Origin: Bacteroidota bacterium
GTDB lineage: Bacteria; Bacteroidota; Ignavibacteria; Ignavibacteriales; Ignavibacteriaceae
Direction of reading: 5' to 3'
Assembly: GCA_023453665.1 (NCBI GenBank)
Contig: JAEXTA010000069.1
Coordinates: forward strand, 1-20,651
DNA length: 20,651 nucleotides
Shown: in pieces, positions 1 to 7,439 of the stretch
Position numbering within the stretch: the first letter of the stretch is position 1
Layout of the letters: each line of letters begins with the position of its first letter
Position numbers and translations under genes: made by a program
The notes under the pieces: generated by a model
The model's database searches: none
What the model was told of the DNA's origin: nothing
What the model saw: the letters and a program-made list of their open reading frames with translations, nothing else

Positions 1-1629
1 AATGTTGTATTCCGCGGTGTTCGTCCTGTAACCGGAAGTCAATCTCATGTAGTGGAAGGAGATCTTTATGTTTACCGGGGTACAATGTCATGTATAGATG
101 TCGGAGATAACGGACTTGTAGGAATCTGGGATATACTTGGCAATGTATATGTGATTGATAATGAAGAACCATACTTTGATGCAAGGCTTGGTACTTTCTC
201 AAGTGCAAATGCTTCAGGTCTTGGAATAATAAATATCGGTGGCGATCTTGTGGTTCAGGGAGGAAGAGTTCAGGCAGGAACAAGCAGTTCTGCAGGTCCT
301 GGTGTAGGTATTATCAATGTTGCAGGGAATGTATCTTTCGATGCAAACAGCAGTGTAGCCACCAATTCACTTGGTTCTTTTTCATTCAATTTTGTTGGAA
401 CAGGTCAGCAGTATGTTGATATGGATGTAAGATTTTATATGGGTACTGCAGTTTATGATACAGTAAAAGCAGGAGCTGAAGTTATCTTTGATCTTGATAC
501 GGCAAGATGGGGTTCATCTACAGCCGGTGACTTTGTCGTTGAAGGTTCACTCGAAATGAAATCTGAATCAAGATTAATGGGATCAGGAAATTTCACATTA
601 CAGCCCGGGGCGACATTAAAAATTGGAAGCGCTTATGGCATTACTCTCGCAGATACACTTGGCAACATAAGGGTAAACGGAACCAGAACTTACAATCCGG
701 ATGCAAACTATGAATATAAAAGTGATGTAGTCCAGGTTTTCGGAGATGCACTACCCAATCCGCTTGGCGGTTTTGCAGTGAACAATCCGAACGGGTTTTC
801 GCTTAACAATAATCTGAGTGTGAATAACTCTTTAAAAATTCTGAATGGTGATCTTGAACTTAACGGTAATATTGTAACACTTGGAAGCAATGCAGTTCTT
901 ACCGAAACTAACAGAAACACTGTGAAAGGTAGTACAGGAAAACTTGTAACGGTTTCGGATCTTAACGCACCATCTTCAGTAAACGTTGGCGGACTTGGCG
1001 CTGTCATTACTTCATCTTCAAATCTTGGAAGTACATCAGTTGAGCGTTATCATTTTACTCCTACCGGCAGCGGTAACCAGGGAGTGACACGAGTGTTTAA
1101 CATAGTTCCGGCAAACAATTCTGGATTAAATGCAACGTTAAGATTATACTATGACGAGTCTGAGTTGAACGGAATTCCTGAAGCGAGACTGCAAATGGTT
1201 AAATCACCAAATGGTAATGACGGTACCTGGGAAAGATTCGGCAGCACAGCAGACCCGGCTCAAAACTTTGTTGAACTTTCCGGTATCTCAGATTTTTCAT
1301 ACTGGACATTAGCAGATACTGATCATCCGCTTCCCGTGGAAGAAGAAGAAACAAATATTCAACCGGAAATATTTGTTCTTGAACAGAACTATCCTAATCC
1401 ATTTAATCCTTCGACAGTAATAAAATACCAGGTGCCAGAAATAAGTTTTGTTTCTATTAAAATTTATGATGTCCTGGGAAAGGAAATTGCCGTGCTGGTT
1501 AACGAAGAACTTAACCCTGGTTATTATTCAATTCAATTCAATGCCGATGGATTAGCAAGTGGTCTTTACTTCTACACTATGAAGACATCTGGATTTACTT
1601 CAACAAGTAAAATGCTTTTGTTAAAATAA
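1..1629 (+). CDS. Secreted surface repeat protein with type IX secretion C-terminal sorting domain (5' end missing)
   Basis: The reading frame is open from base 1, so the start lies before the window; 542 residues are visible. The first 120 or so visible residues hold about three glycine/asparagine-rich beta repeats of roughly 35 residues, each closing on a variant of GIINVGGN-V. A beta-strand region follows, then an acidic linker (PVEEEE), then about 85 residues of a Por/type IX sorting domain (nt ~1369-1626). The domain opens with LEQNYPNPFNPST and continues with YDVLGKE, a glycine/tyrosine-rich stretch and a lysine-ending tail (MLLLK). That layout is the known signal for outer-membrane export and surface attachment by the T9SS. 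No catalytic motif is visible, so an adhesin or surface-layer role is only a guess. It is separated by 139 bases from the pectin genes and need not belong to them. Confidence 0.85.
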   Translation, partial: NVVFRGVRPVTGSQSHVVEGDLYVYRGTMSCIDVGDNGLVGIWDILGNVYVIDNEEPYFDARLGTFSSANASGLGIINIGGDLVVQGGRVQAGTSSSAGPGVGIINVAGNVSFDANSSVATNSLGSFSFNFVGTGQQYVDMDVRFYMGTAVYDTVKAGAEVIFDLDTARWGSSTAGDFVVEGSLEMKSESRLMGSGNFTLQPGATLKIGSAYGITLADTLGNIRVNGTRTYNPDANYEYKSDVVQVFGDALPNPLGGFAVNNPNGFSLNNNLSVNNSLKILNGDLELNGNIVTLGSNAVLTETNRNTVKGSTGKLVTVSDLNAPSSVNVGGLGAVITSSSNLGSTSVERYHFTPTGSGNQGVTRVFNIVPANNSGLNATLRLYYDESELNGIPEARLQMVKSPNGNDGTWERFGSTADPAQNFVELSGISDFSYWTLADTDHPLPVEEEETNIQPEIFVLEQNYPNPFNPSTVIKYQVPEISFVSIKIYDVLGKEIAVLVNEELNPGYYSIQFNADGLASGLYFYTMKTSGFTSTSKMLLLK

Positions 1630-1768
1630 TTTTAATTTAACAGGTAGTTGGAATTATACCCTGCATGATAGTTAATGAATGAAATGAAAAACTGTATAAG
1701 GCGACCAATAAAATATCTCCTCCTGGTAAACAAGACCTCTGATCTCCTTTTACATAAATACCCGAACA
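1630..1768 (+). other. Intergenic gap before the pectin operon
   Basis: These 139 bases separate the surface protein from the pectinesterase and should hold the promoter of the catabolic operon. I see no coding potential, no convincing hairpin terminator for the upstream gene, no clear -35/-10 pair and no obvious palindromic LacI-type operator. Calling it the operon promoter region is inference from position only. Confidence 0.35.
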
Positions 1769-3100
1769 ATGATTTCAACTACCGTTAATATTTTAAGTAT
1801 AATATTTTTTTCCGTGAACTTAATTTCTGACGCACAACTGTCTTTAACAACTTCAAATACTATTGAACAAAATGACAGAATAGAAATTGTAATTGCAAAA
1901 GATGGAACCGGTAACTATACATCCATTCAAGCTGCGATAGATGGCATTGACAACAAGGTTTTCATAAATGTTTATATACTGGTTAAGAACGGAACATATA
2001 ACGAAAAACTTTTCATCACAAAAAGTAACATCACTATCGTTGGTGAAGACAGGTACAAAACACAAATTGTATTTGCCGAACTTCGTTCTAACTGGCGGAA
2101 GGATCACAATGATAAAGACTGGGGCTCTGCTGTGATAAATATTGCAGATAAAGTTTCAAACATAACTATTGCTAATCTTACTGTTTATAATAATTATGGT
2201 TCATTGTACGGAAGTAACAATCACCAGTTTGCTATACGCGGACACGATGCCGATAAAATAATCCTAATCAACTGTGATATAAAAGCTGACGGCGGTGATA
2301 CTGTTTCTCTTTGGAATCCTGAATATGGAAAATACTATCACTACAACAGTTACTTTGAAGGTTATGTTGATTTTGTTTGTCCGCGTGGATGGTGTTATAT
2401 AACAGATAGTAAATTTTATCAGCGAAGTTCATCTGCAAGTGCAAGCATCTGGCATGATGGAAGTTTAAATGAAGATAGTAAGTTCGTTATTAAAAATTCT
2501 TACTTTGACGGAGTTCCCGAATTTGTTCTTGGAAGAAATCATCGTGACGGACAATTCTTTATTATTGACTGTAAGTTTTCAGCAAACATGAAAGATAAAA
2601 AAATGTTTCTCGCACCTTCAGATCCGGAAAGAGTTTTTAAATGGGGTGAGAGATATTATTTTTATAATTCACACAGAGAGACAGGTGATTTTGATTGGCA
2701 TTCCGACAATCTTGAAACTGCAAATGGTTCACCCAATCCTGAAATACTAAATGCCGAATGGACCTTCTCAACTGCTCCTGAGAGTTGGAATCCTGAATTA
2801 TCATTAAATTATATTCTTCCGTTTGCAGAATTACCTTCTCCTGAGAGGAATGCTTACGTTAACTTTTCTGATTCGCTTTTATTAAGCTGGGCTGCTGCAA
2901 AAGACGCTGATAGTTATGATATTTATTTTGGTGAAACCTATCCGCCGGAATTTAAATTAAATCAAACCCAAAACAGTTTTGTTGTTTATGATTTAAAGCC
3001 GGAGTCAAAATATTATTGGCGGGTAAATACAATCTCAAAAAACGATACATTAAATAGTGAGACCTGGTCATTCTCAACAAAAAATATAAGTGACAGATGA
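1769..3100 (+). CDS. Pectin methylesterase (CE8) with C-terminal fibronectin-like domain
   Basis: An exported carbohydrate esterase family 8 enzyme, expected to remove methyl esters from homogalacturonan. Residues 1-23 form a hydrophobic signal peptide ending near DAQ. The beta-helix opens with the family signature DGTGNYTSIQAAID (45-58). Q153 matches the first conserved glutamine, D177 (GGDTV) the acid/base aspartate, D201 (YVDFV) the nucleophile and R256 (LGRNH) the conserved arginine. Two usual features differ: the Q of QDT is G176, and the Trp of LGRPW is replaced by H258. Residues ~355-438 resemble a fibronectin type III domain (SWAAAKDADSYDIYFG, YYWRVNT). There is no type IX sorting tail, so it is probably periplasmic or released. 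The ATG at 1769 has no Shine-Dalgarno site but is the first start after an in-frame stop at 1727. Its stop overlaps the next start (ATGA). Confidence 0.85.
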   Translation: MISTTVNILSIIFFSVNLISDAQLSLTTSNTIEQNDRIEIVIAKDGTGNYTSIQAAIDGIDNKVFINVYILVKNGTYNEKLFITKSNITIVGEDRYKTQIVFAELRSNWRKDHNDKDWGSAVINIADKVSNITIANLTVYNNYGSLYGSNNHQFAIRGHDADKIILINCDIKADGGDTVSLWNPEYGKYYHYNSYFEGYVDFVCPRGWCYITDSKFYQRSSSASASIWHDGSLNEDSKFVIKNSYFDGVPEFVLGRNHRDGQFFIIDCKFSANMKDKKMFLAPSDPERVFKWGERYYFYNSHRETGDFDWHSDNLETANGSPNPEILNAEWTFSTAPESWNPELSLNYILPFAELPSPERNAYVNFSDSLLLSWAAAKDADSYDIYFGETYPPEFKLNQTQNSFVVYDLKPESKYYWRVNTISKNDTLNSETWSFSTKNISDR

Positions 3101-4314
3101 AAAGTATATTTAAACCAAAAGTGTTAATCAGGATCTATACCTTCGTTCTAATTGTCTCTGTTGCGTACATCGTAGTTGCACAGGATGATTCTGTGGAAGA
3201 AACCTGGTCAACAAAGTTTGTCAATAGTTTTATAAAACTTCATCCCGATACCGTAGCATACCCAACTGAAGCAAAAAGTTACAGGTGGAATTATGAACAG
3301 GGATTAATTCTTGAAGCAATTTACAGAGTTTATAAAAACACCGGCGATAAAGAATATTTTAATTATATAAAAAAGAACATTGATTACTACATCCAGAATG
3401 ATGGTTCTATCAAAACATATAAGCTGAATGATTTCAACATTGATAACGTCTCACCAGGAAGAGTTCTTATTCATTTGTATAAAGAAACAAAAAACGAAAA
3501 GTATAAAAAAGCTGCGGACACACTGCGCTACCAGATGATGATCCATCCGCGTACAAACGAAGGTGGTTTTTGGCATAAGAAGATTTATCCAAACCAGATG
3601 TGGCTTGACGGTCTGTACATGGCTCAGCCCTTTTTATCATTTTATGGAAAAGAGTTTAACGAACCGGAAATTTTAGAAGATGTAGTAAAACAATTTTCAT
3701 TAATACATAAATATCTTAAAGATGAAAAAACAGGTTTATACTATCACGCATATGATGAAAGTAAACAAATGCCCTGGGCCGATAAGTCAACAGGTAAATC
3801 GCCAAACTTCTGGGGAAGAGCAATGGGCTGGTTTATGATGGCTATTGTTGATGTACTTGACTATCTGCCCGAAGATCATAAAGGTCGGGATAAATTAAAA
3901 ATAATACTTGCGAATCTGACCGGGAGTTTGGTTAAATTTAGATCAGACGAAACAAAGCTCTGGTATCAGGTTACTGACCAGGGTTCGAGACAAGGAAACT
4001 ATATCGAAGCCAGTGCATCAATGATGTACATCTACTCAATTGCAAAGGCTGCTAACAAAGGATACATTGATAAAAAGTATTTTGATTTAGCTGACGAATC
4101 CTTTAAAGAAGCATTGAAAACTTTGGTAAAAATTAATAATGAAGGTTTGGTATATCTTAACAATGTTGTTTCGGTTGGCGGACTTGGCGGAAATCCATAC
4201 CGCGACGGCAGTTTTGAATATTATATTAGCGAGCCTGTAAGAGTGAATGATTTTAAAGGTTACGGTCCCCTTATACTTGCCGCACTTGAAATTGAAAAAG
4301 GTAATGATGAATAA
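3097..4314 (+). CDS. GH105 unsaturated rhamnogalacturonyl/galacturonyl hydrolase
   Basis: A 405-residue exported glycoside hydrolase of the YteR/YesR type. The family hydrates the 4,5-double bond of the unsaturated uronate left by pectin lyases and releases the free unsaturated sugar. Residues 1-29 are a signal peptide ending VVAQ. The (alpha/alpha)6-barrel motifs are clear: YRWNYEQGLILEA (62-74), MWLDGLYMAQPFL (168-180) with the presumed catalytic D171, WGRAMGWFMMA (239-249), and the C-terminal EASASMMYIYSI (304-315). Length is slightly above typical GH105 because of the signal peptide. It overlaps the pectinesterase by four bases, so the two are surely translationally coupled. The product would be 4-deoxy-L-threo-5-hexosulose uronate, the substrate of the KduI encoded later in the cluster. 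Exact specificity (rhamnogalacturonan versus homogalacturonan fragments) cannot be told from the sequence. Confidence 0.9.
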   Translation: MKSIFKPKVLIRIYTFVLIVSVAYIVVAQDDSVEETWSTKFVNSFIKLHPDTVAYPTEAKSYRWNYEQGLILEAIYRVYKNTGDKEYFNYIKKNIDYYIQNDGSIKTYKLNDFNIDNVSPGRVLIHLYKETKNEKYKKAADTLRYQMMIHPRTNEGGFWHKKIYPNQMWLDGLYMAQPFLSFYGKEFNEPEILEDVVKQFSLIHKYLKDEKTGLYYHAYDESKQMPWADKSTGKSPNFWGRAMGWFMMAIVDVLDYLPEDHKGRDKLKIILANLTGSLVKFRSDETKLWYQVTDQGSRQGNYIEASASMMYIYSIAKAANKGYIDKKYFDLADESFKEALKTLVKINNEGLVYLNNVVSVGGLGGNPYRDGSFEYYISEPVRVNDFKGYGPLILAALEIEKGNDE

Positions 4315-4343
4315 ACAAATTGATAAAAATCAGGTTATAAAAA

Positions 4344-5381
4344 TTGACGAATAAAATAAAACCAATCAAACTTGAAGACCTTGCTGCCAAACTAAAAGTA
4401 TCCAAGGTAACAATATCCAAAGCGCTGAGAAACCATCCCGATATTTCTGTCGAGATGAAAAGAAAAGTTAAAGAGCTTGCAGATAAACTCGGGTACATGC
4501 CGAACTTTATGGCAAAAAATCTTTCATCAAGAAGAAGTAATATTATCGGGGTTGTTGTACCAAAGATAGCACACTTCTTTTTTGCTTCAGTGATCGAATC
4601 AATTTATGATACTGCACTTGAAAATAATTATGAAATAGTGTTAATGGTTTCGCAGGAAATGGCAGAACGTGAACGAAAACATATTCTCTCTTTACTTTCA
4701 ATGCGCGTAGATGGCCTGATAGTATCAATCACACAGGAAACCAAAGATCTGTCGGTATTCAGGCAGATACAAAAAAGAAAAGTTCCTCTTGTTTTTATTG
4801 ATCGTGTTCCCAACCTGAAAAATGTGCCAAGCGTAACTGTTGATGATAAAGGCGGCGCATATACCGCTGTTGAGTACTTCATTAAAAAAGGAATTAAGAA
4901 AATCGGTCACATAGGTGGTTTCACTTACATTAATATCGGCAAGCAGCGTTTTGAAGGTTTCTATGAAGCAATGAAGGATAATAAAATTCCTATCAATCAA
5001 AACTGGGTTATTGAAGGCGGTTTTGGTGAAGAGGATGGTTACAGGGGATTTATGCAGATGTATGAGAGAGGAACACTTCCTTCAGCAATACTTGCAGTTA
5101 CTTACCCGGTTGCACTTGGTATGTATGAAGCAGCTCTTGATAAGGGAATAAGAATCCCTGAAGATATTATCGTTACATGTTTTGGTAATAATAATTTTAA
5201 ACACCTCGTACCGTCAATGTTTAATTTTGTTGATCAGCCCACATTGGAACTCGGAAAGGAATCAGTCAACCTGGTTCTCAAGATACTGAATAGTCCAAAA
5301 TACGTTCACTCAGAAAATATACAGCTTAAAACAAAATTACTTTTAAGAGGTAACGGTCAGCGCAGTGAGTGGGTAGCATAG
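4344..5381 (+). CDS. LacI-family transcriptional regulator of the pectin/uronate operon
   Basis: A 345-residue one-domain-plus-sensor repressor. The N-terminal helix-turn-helix spans about residues 9-30 (LEDLAAKLKVSKVTISKAL). A hinge helix follows (YMPNFMAKNLSSRRS, 51-65) with the leucine that intercalates in the operator minor groove, then a periplasmic-binding-protein-like sensor from IIGVVVP (67-73) to the end. The start is the TTG at 4344: an in-frame TAA at 4338 excludes anything earlier, and the HTH begins only eight residues in. Shine-Dalgarno pairing is weak. It sits inside the operon, 29 bases after GH105, so it probably controls its own cluster. The inducer is likely a uronate or a pathway intermediate, which is inference; no operator could be identified with confidence. 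Confidence 0.9.
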   Translation: MTNKIKPIKLEDLAAKLKVSKVTISKALRNHPDISVEMKRKVKELADKLGYMPNFMAKNLSSRRSNIIGVVVPKIAHFFFASVIESIYDTALENNYEIVLMVSQEMAERERKHILSLLSMRVDGLIVSITQETKDLSVFRQIQKRKVPLVFIDRVPNLKNVPSVTVDDKGGAYTAVEYFIKKGIKKIGHIGGFTYINIGKQRFEGFYEAMKDNKIPINQNWVIEGGFGEEDGYRGFMQMYERGTLPSAILAVTYPVALGMYEAALDKGIRIPEDIIVTCFGNNNFKHLVPSMFNFVDQPTLELGKESVNLVLKILNSPKYVHSENIQLKTKLLLRGNGQRSEWVA

Positions 5382-5413
5382 AGAATACATAAAAAATATC
5401 GTTTTACATTTTC

Positions 5414-6166
5414 CTGAAAAAAATTATCACTTCACTTAACAAACTCTTATCAATAACAATTCTGTTTTGCATTCAGTTGAATTTCGGTCAGACCGAAAAT
5501 GCAGCTAACCAGATTACAATTTTTATGATAGGTAATTCAACAATGGCGGATAAACCTTTTAAGGATGGCAATCCTGAAAAAGGTTGGGGACAGGTTTTCC
5601 CTCTGTATTTTAATGATGGTGTTAAAATAGAAAATCACGCTGTCAACGGCAGAAGTACAAAAAGTTTTTTGGATGAAGGAAGATGGAATTCTGTTTATCA
5701 AAAAATCAAACCGGGTGATTATGTAATAATCGAGTTCGGTCATAATGATGCAAAAATAGATGATCCGAAAAGATTTGCAGATGCAAACACAGATTACAGA
5801 ATGAATATTGAAAAGTTTATAAAAGAGACCCGTGAAAAGATGGGCATTCCAATTTTAGCAACACCTATTGTAAGACGACGTTTTGATGAGAACGGAAAAT
5901 TTTATGATGTGCACGGTGATTATCCGAAAGTTGTAAGAGAAGTAGCATCAGATAAAAATGTTATTCTTCTTGATCTTCACAAAAGTTCTGAGGAACTGTT
6001 AATAAAATATGGTGAGGAAAATTCAAAAAAATTATTCCTTCACATATTGCCCGGTGAATATAATTTATTGTCTGAAGGAAAAACCGACGATACACATTTC
6101 TCACCAACCGGCGCTTTTCGTATATGTGATCTGGCAGCGGCTGAAATCAAGATTAAGATTCCTTAA
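5414..6166 (+). CDS. SGNH-hydrolase rhamnogalacturonan acetylesterase-like protein (CE12 type)
   Basis: An exported SGNH esterase that probably removes acetyl groups from rhamnogalacturonan. With the start used here it has 250 residues. Block I is GNST with catalytic S42, block II NGRST with G79, block III GHND (109-112) with the oxyanion asparagine N111, and block V DDTHFS with D225 and H228. There is no ATG or GTG at the 5' end. The first TTG (5477) would begin in the last residues of a signal peptide. The frame is open back to a stop at 5390 and, read from the CTG at 5414, gives a textbook signal peptide (KKIITS, a hydrophobic core, then NFGQ). I therefore place the start at CTG 5414. No clear Shine-Dalgarno site supports it. 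The conservative alternative is TTG 5477, giving a 229-residue form without a signal peptide. Confidence 0.8.
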   Translation: MKKIITSLNKLLSITILFCIQLNFGQTENAANQITIFMIGNSTMADKPFKDGNPEKGWGQVFPLYFNDGVKIENHAVNGRSTKSFLDEGRWNSVYQKIKPGDYVIIEFGHNDAKIDDPKRFADANTDYRMNIEKFIKETREKMGIPILATPIVRRRFDENGKFYDVHGDYPKVVREVASDKNVILLDLHKSSEELLIKYGEENSKKLFLHILPGEYNLLSEGKTDDTHFSPTGAFRICDLAAAEIKIKIP

Positions 6167-6226
6167 CTCGCAGAATATTTAAAAGACTAGACAAAAATAA
6201 ATTCCAATCCAAATTTTATAAGACCT

Positions 6227-7429
6227 ATGAAAAGTTTAAAACAATTATTTTTAATTCCAATTGTACTCTTACTACTTGCCTGCCATGCAGGTGATACACC
6301 AGAAACAATTAAGGTTCAGAACCAAACAGATATTCAACTCAAGGATGTATTCATCGTCAAAACGTTAAATACAAAACATAAATATTTTATACTTAAAAAT
6401 GGCGAAACCGAAATCCCTTACCAGTTATTTGATGATAACGGAACAAAGATCGGTTTCGTTCTAGACCTTGCACCTAATGAAGAAAAGTTAATTACCCTTA
6501 TTCCTGTTGATGAGAAAATAGAATATAAATCACGCACCTATGCGGAACTCTCGATGAAGCCAGGAAACATTTTTTACGATAGAAAATTCCGTGGAACTAA
6601 ATTTGAAAACGTTACGAAAATAAAAGTTCCGTCAACCCATACCGATCACGATGCATTATTCAGGTATGAAGGACCGGGTTGGGAATCGGAATTAGTTGGT
6701 TACCGCTTTTATCTTGATTGGAGAAATGCTACTGACATATTCGGAAAAAAAGTGAATGAACTTTTACTCCATAATGTCGGTGTTCATGATACAGTTGCAA
6801 AAGATGATTCATATCATTCAATGCAGGATTGGGGAATGGATATTTTCAAAGTAGGCAGTTCGCTTGGTATCGGATCAGTCGCAATGTGGAATAATGGTAA
6901 AGTTAATATGGTATCAAAAACTGATAGCATATATTGTGAGATAGCTGAGAATGGTCCGGTCCGTTCAAAAATAAATACAAATTATTTCGGCTGGCTTGTC
7001 GGTGAAAACAAATATAATCTAGAATGTGACTTTTCAATTACTGCAGGAAGCAGATTGACCAAAGTTGATCTCAACATTCAGGATACAGACAGCCTTGCAA
7101 CAGGCTTAGCAAAGTTTAAAGGAACGAATTTCATAAAAGGAAATACAGATGGTGAATGGTCATACATCGCATTGTATGGAAGTCAGACTCTTGTAAACGA
7201 AACAGATAAACTCGGTATCGCTCTTTTTTACAAAACTACGTCTTTACTCATGTTAACAGAAGATGAATTAAGTCACGTAGTAATATTAAAACCTATTAAT
7301 GACAGCGTGGAATATTATTTCTGTGCAGCCTGGGAACAGGAACCAAATGGAATAACAAATGAAGAAGACTTTATCAGCTATCTGAACTCTACTCAAAGAC
7401 AATTAAACAATCCTCCTATTATAAAATAG
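6227..7429 (+). CDS. DUF4861-family lipoprotein of pectin loci
   Basis: A 400-residue protein with a lipoprotein signal peptide: basic N-terminus, hydrophobic stretch and lipobox LLAC with C19 as the lipidated residue. The rest matches my memory of DUF4861, a family found mainly in polysaccharide-degrading loci of Bacteroidota and relatives. Recognisable stretches are GPGWESELVGYRFYLDWRN, VGVHDTVAKDDSYHSMQDWGMD and a C-terminal YYFCAAWEQEP. Histidines, aspartates and tryptophans concentrate in residues ~135-215 (for example THTDHDALFRYEGPGWES), which would suit a carbohydrate enzyme or binding surface, but no catalytic set can be named. Its place between the acetylesterase and UxaC suggests periplasmic processing of uronate oligosaccharides. 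Function is unknown and the family call is from memory. Confidence 0.7.
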   Translation: MKSLKQLFLIPIVLLLLACHAGDTPETIKVQNQTDIQLKDVFIVKTLNTKHKYFILKNGETEIPYQLFDDNGTKIGFVLDLAPNEEKLITLIPVDEKIEYKSRTYAELSMKPGNIFYDRKFRGTKFENVTKIKVPSTHTDHDALFRYEGPGWESELVGYRFYLDWRNATDIFGKKVNELLLHNVGVHDTVAKDDSYHSMQDWGMDIFKVGSSLGIGSVAMWNNGKVNMVSKTDSIYCEIAENGPVRSKINTNYFGWLVGENKYNLECDFSITAGSRLTKVDLNIQDTDSLATGLAKFKGTNFIKGNTDGEWSYIALYGSQTLVNETDKLGIALFYKTTSLLMLTEDELSHVVILKPINDSVEYYFCAAWEQEPNGITNEEDFISYLNSTQRQLNNPPIIK

Positions 7430-7439
7430 ACAAACTAAA

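Noticed and set aside
708..1007. Minus-strand open frame inside the surface-protein gene
   Set aside because: It is the antisense shadow of a well-supported coding region and shows no recognisable protein features.
1630..1768. Terminator for the surface-protein gene
   Set aside because: No stem of useful length followed by a T run could be found in this gap.
5390..5413. AAAATATCGTTTT-like stretch as a LacI operator before the acetylesterase
   Set aside because: The symmetry is imperfect and lies in AT-rich sequence; no matching copy was seen at the operon start.
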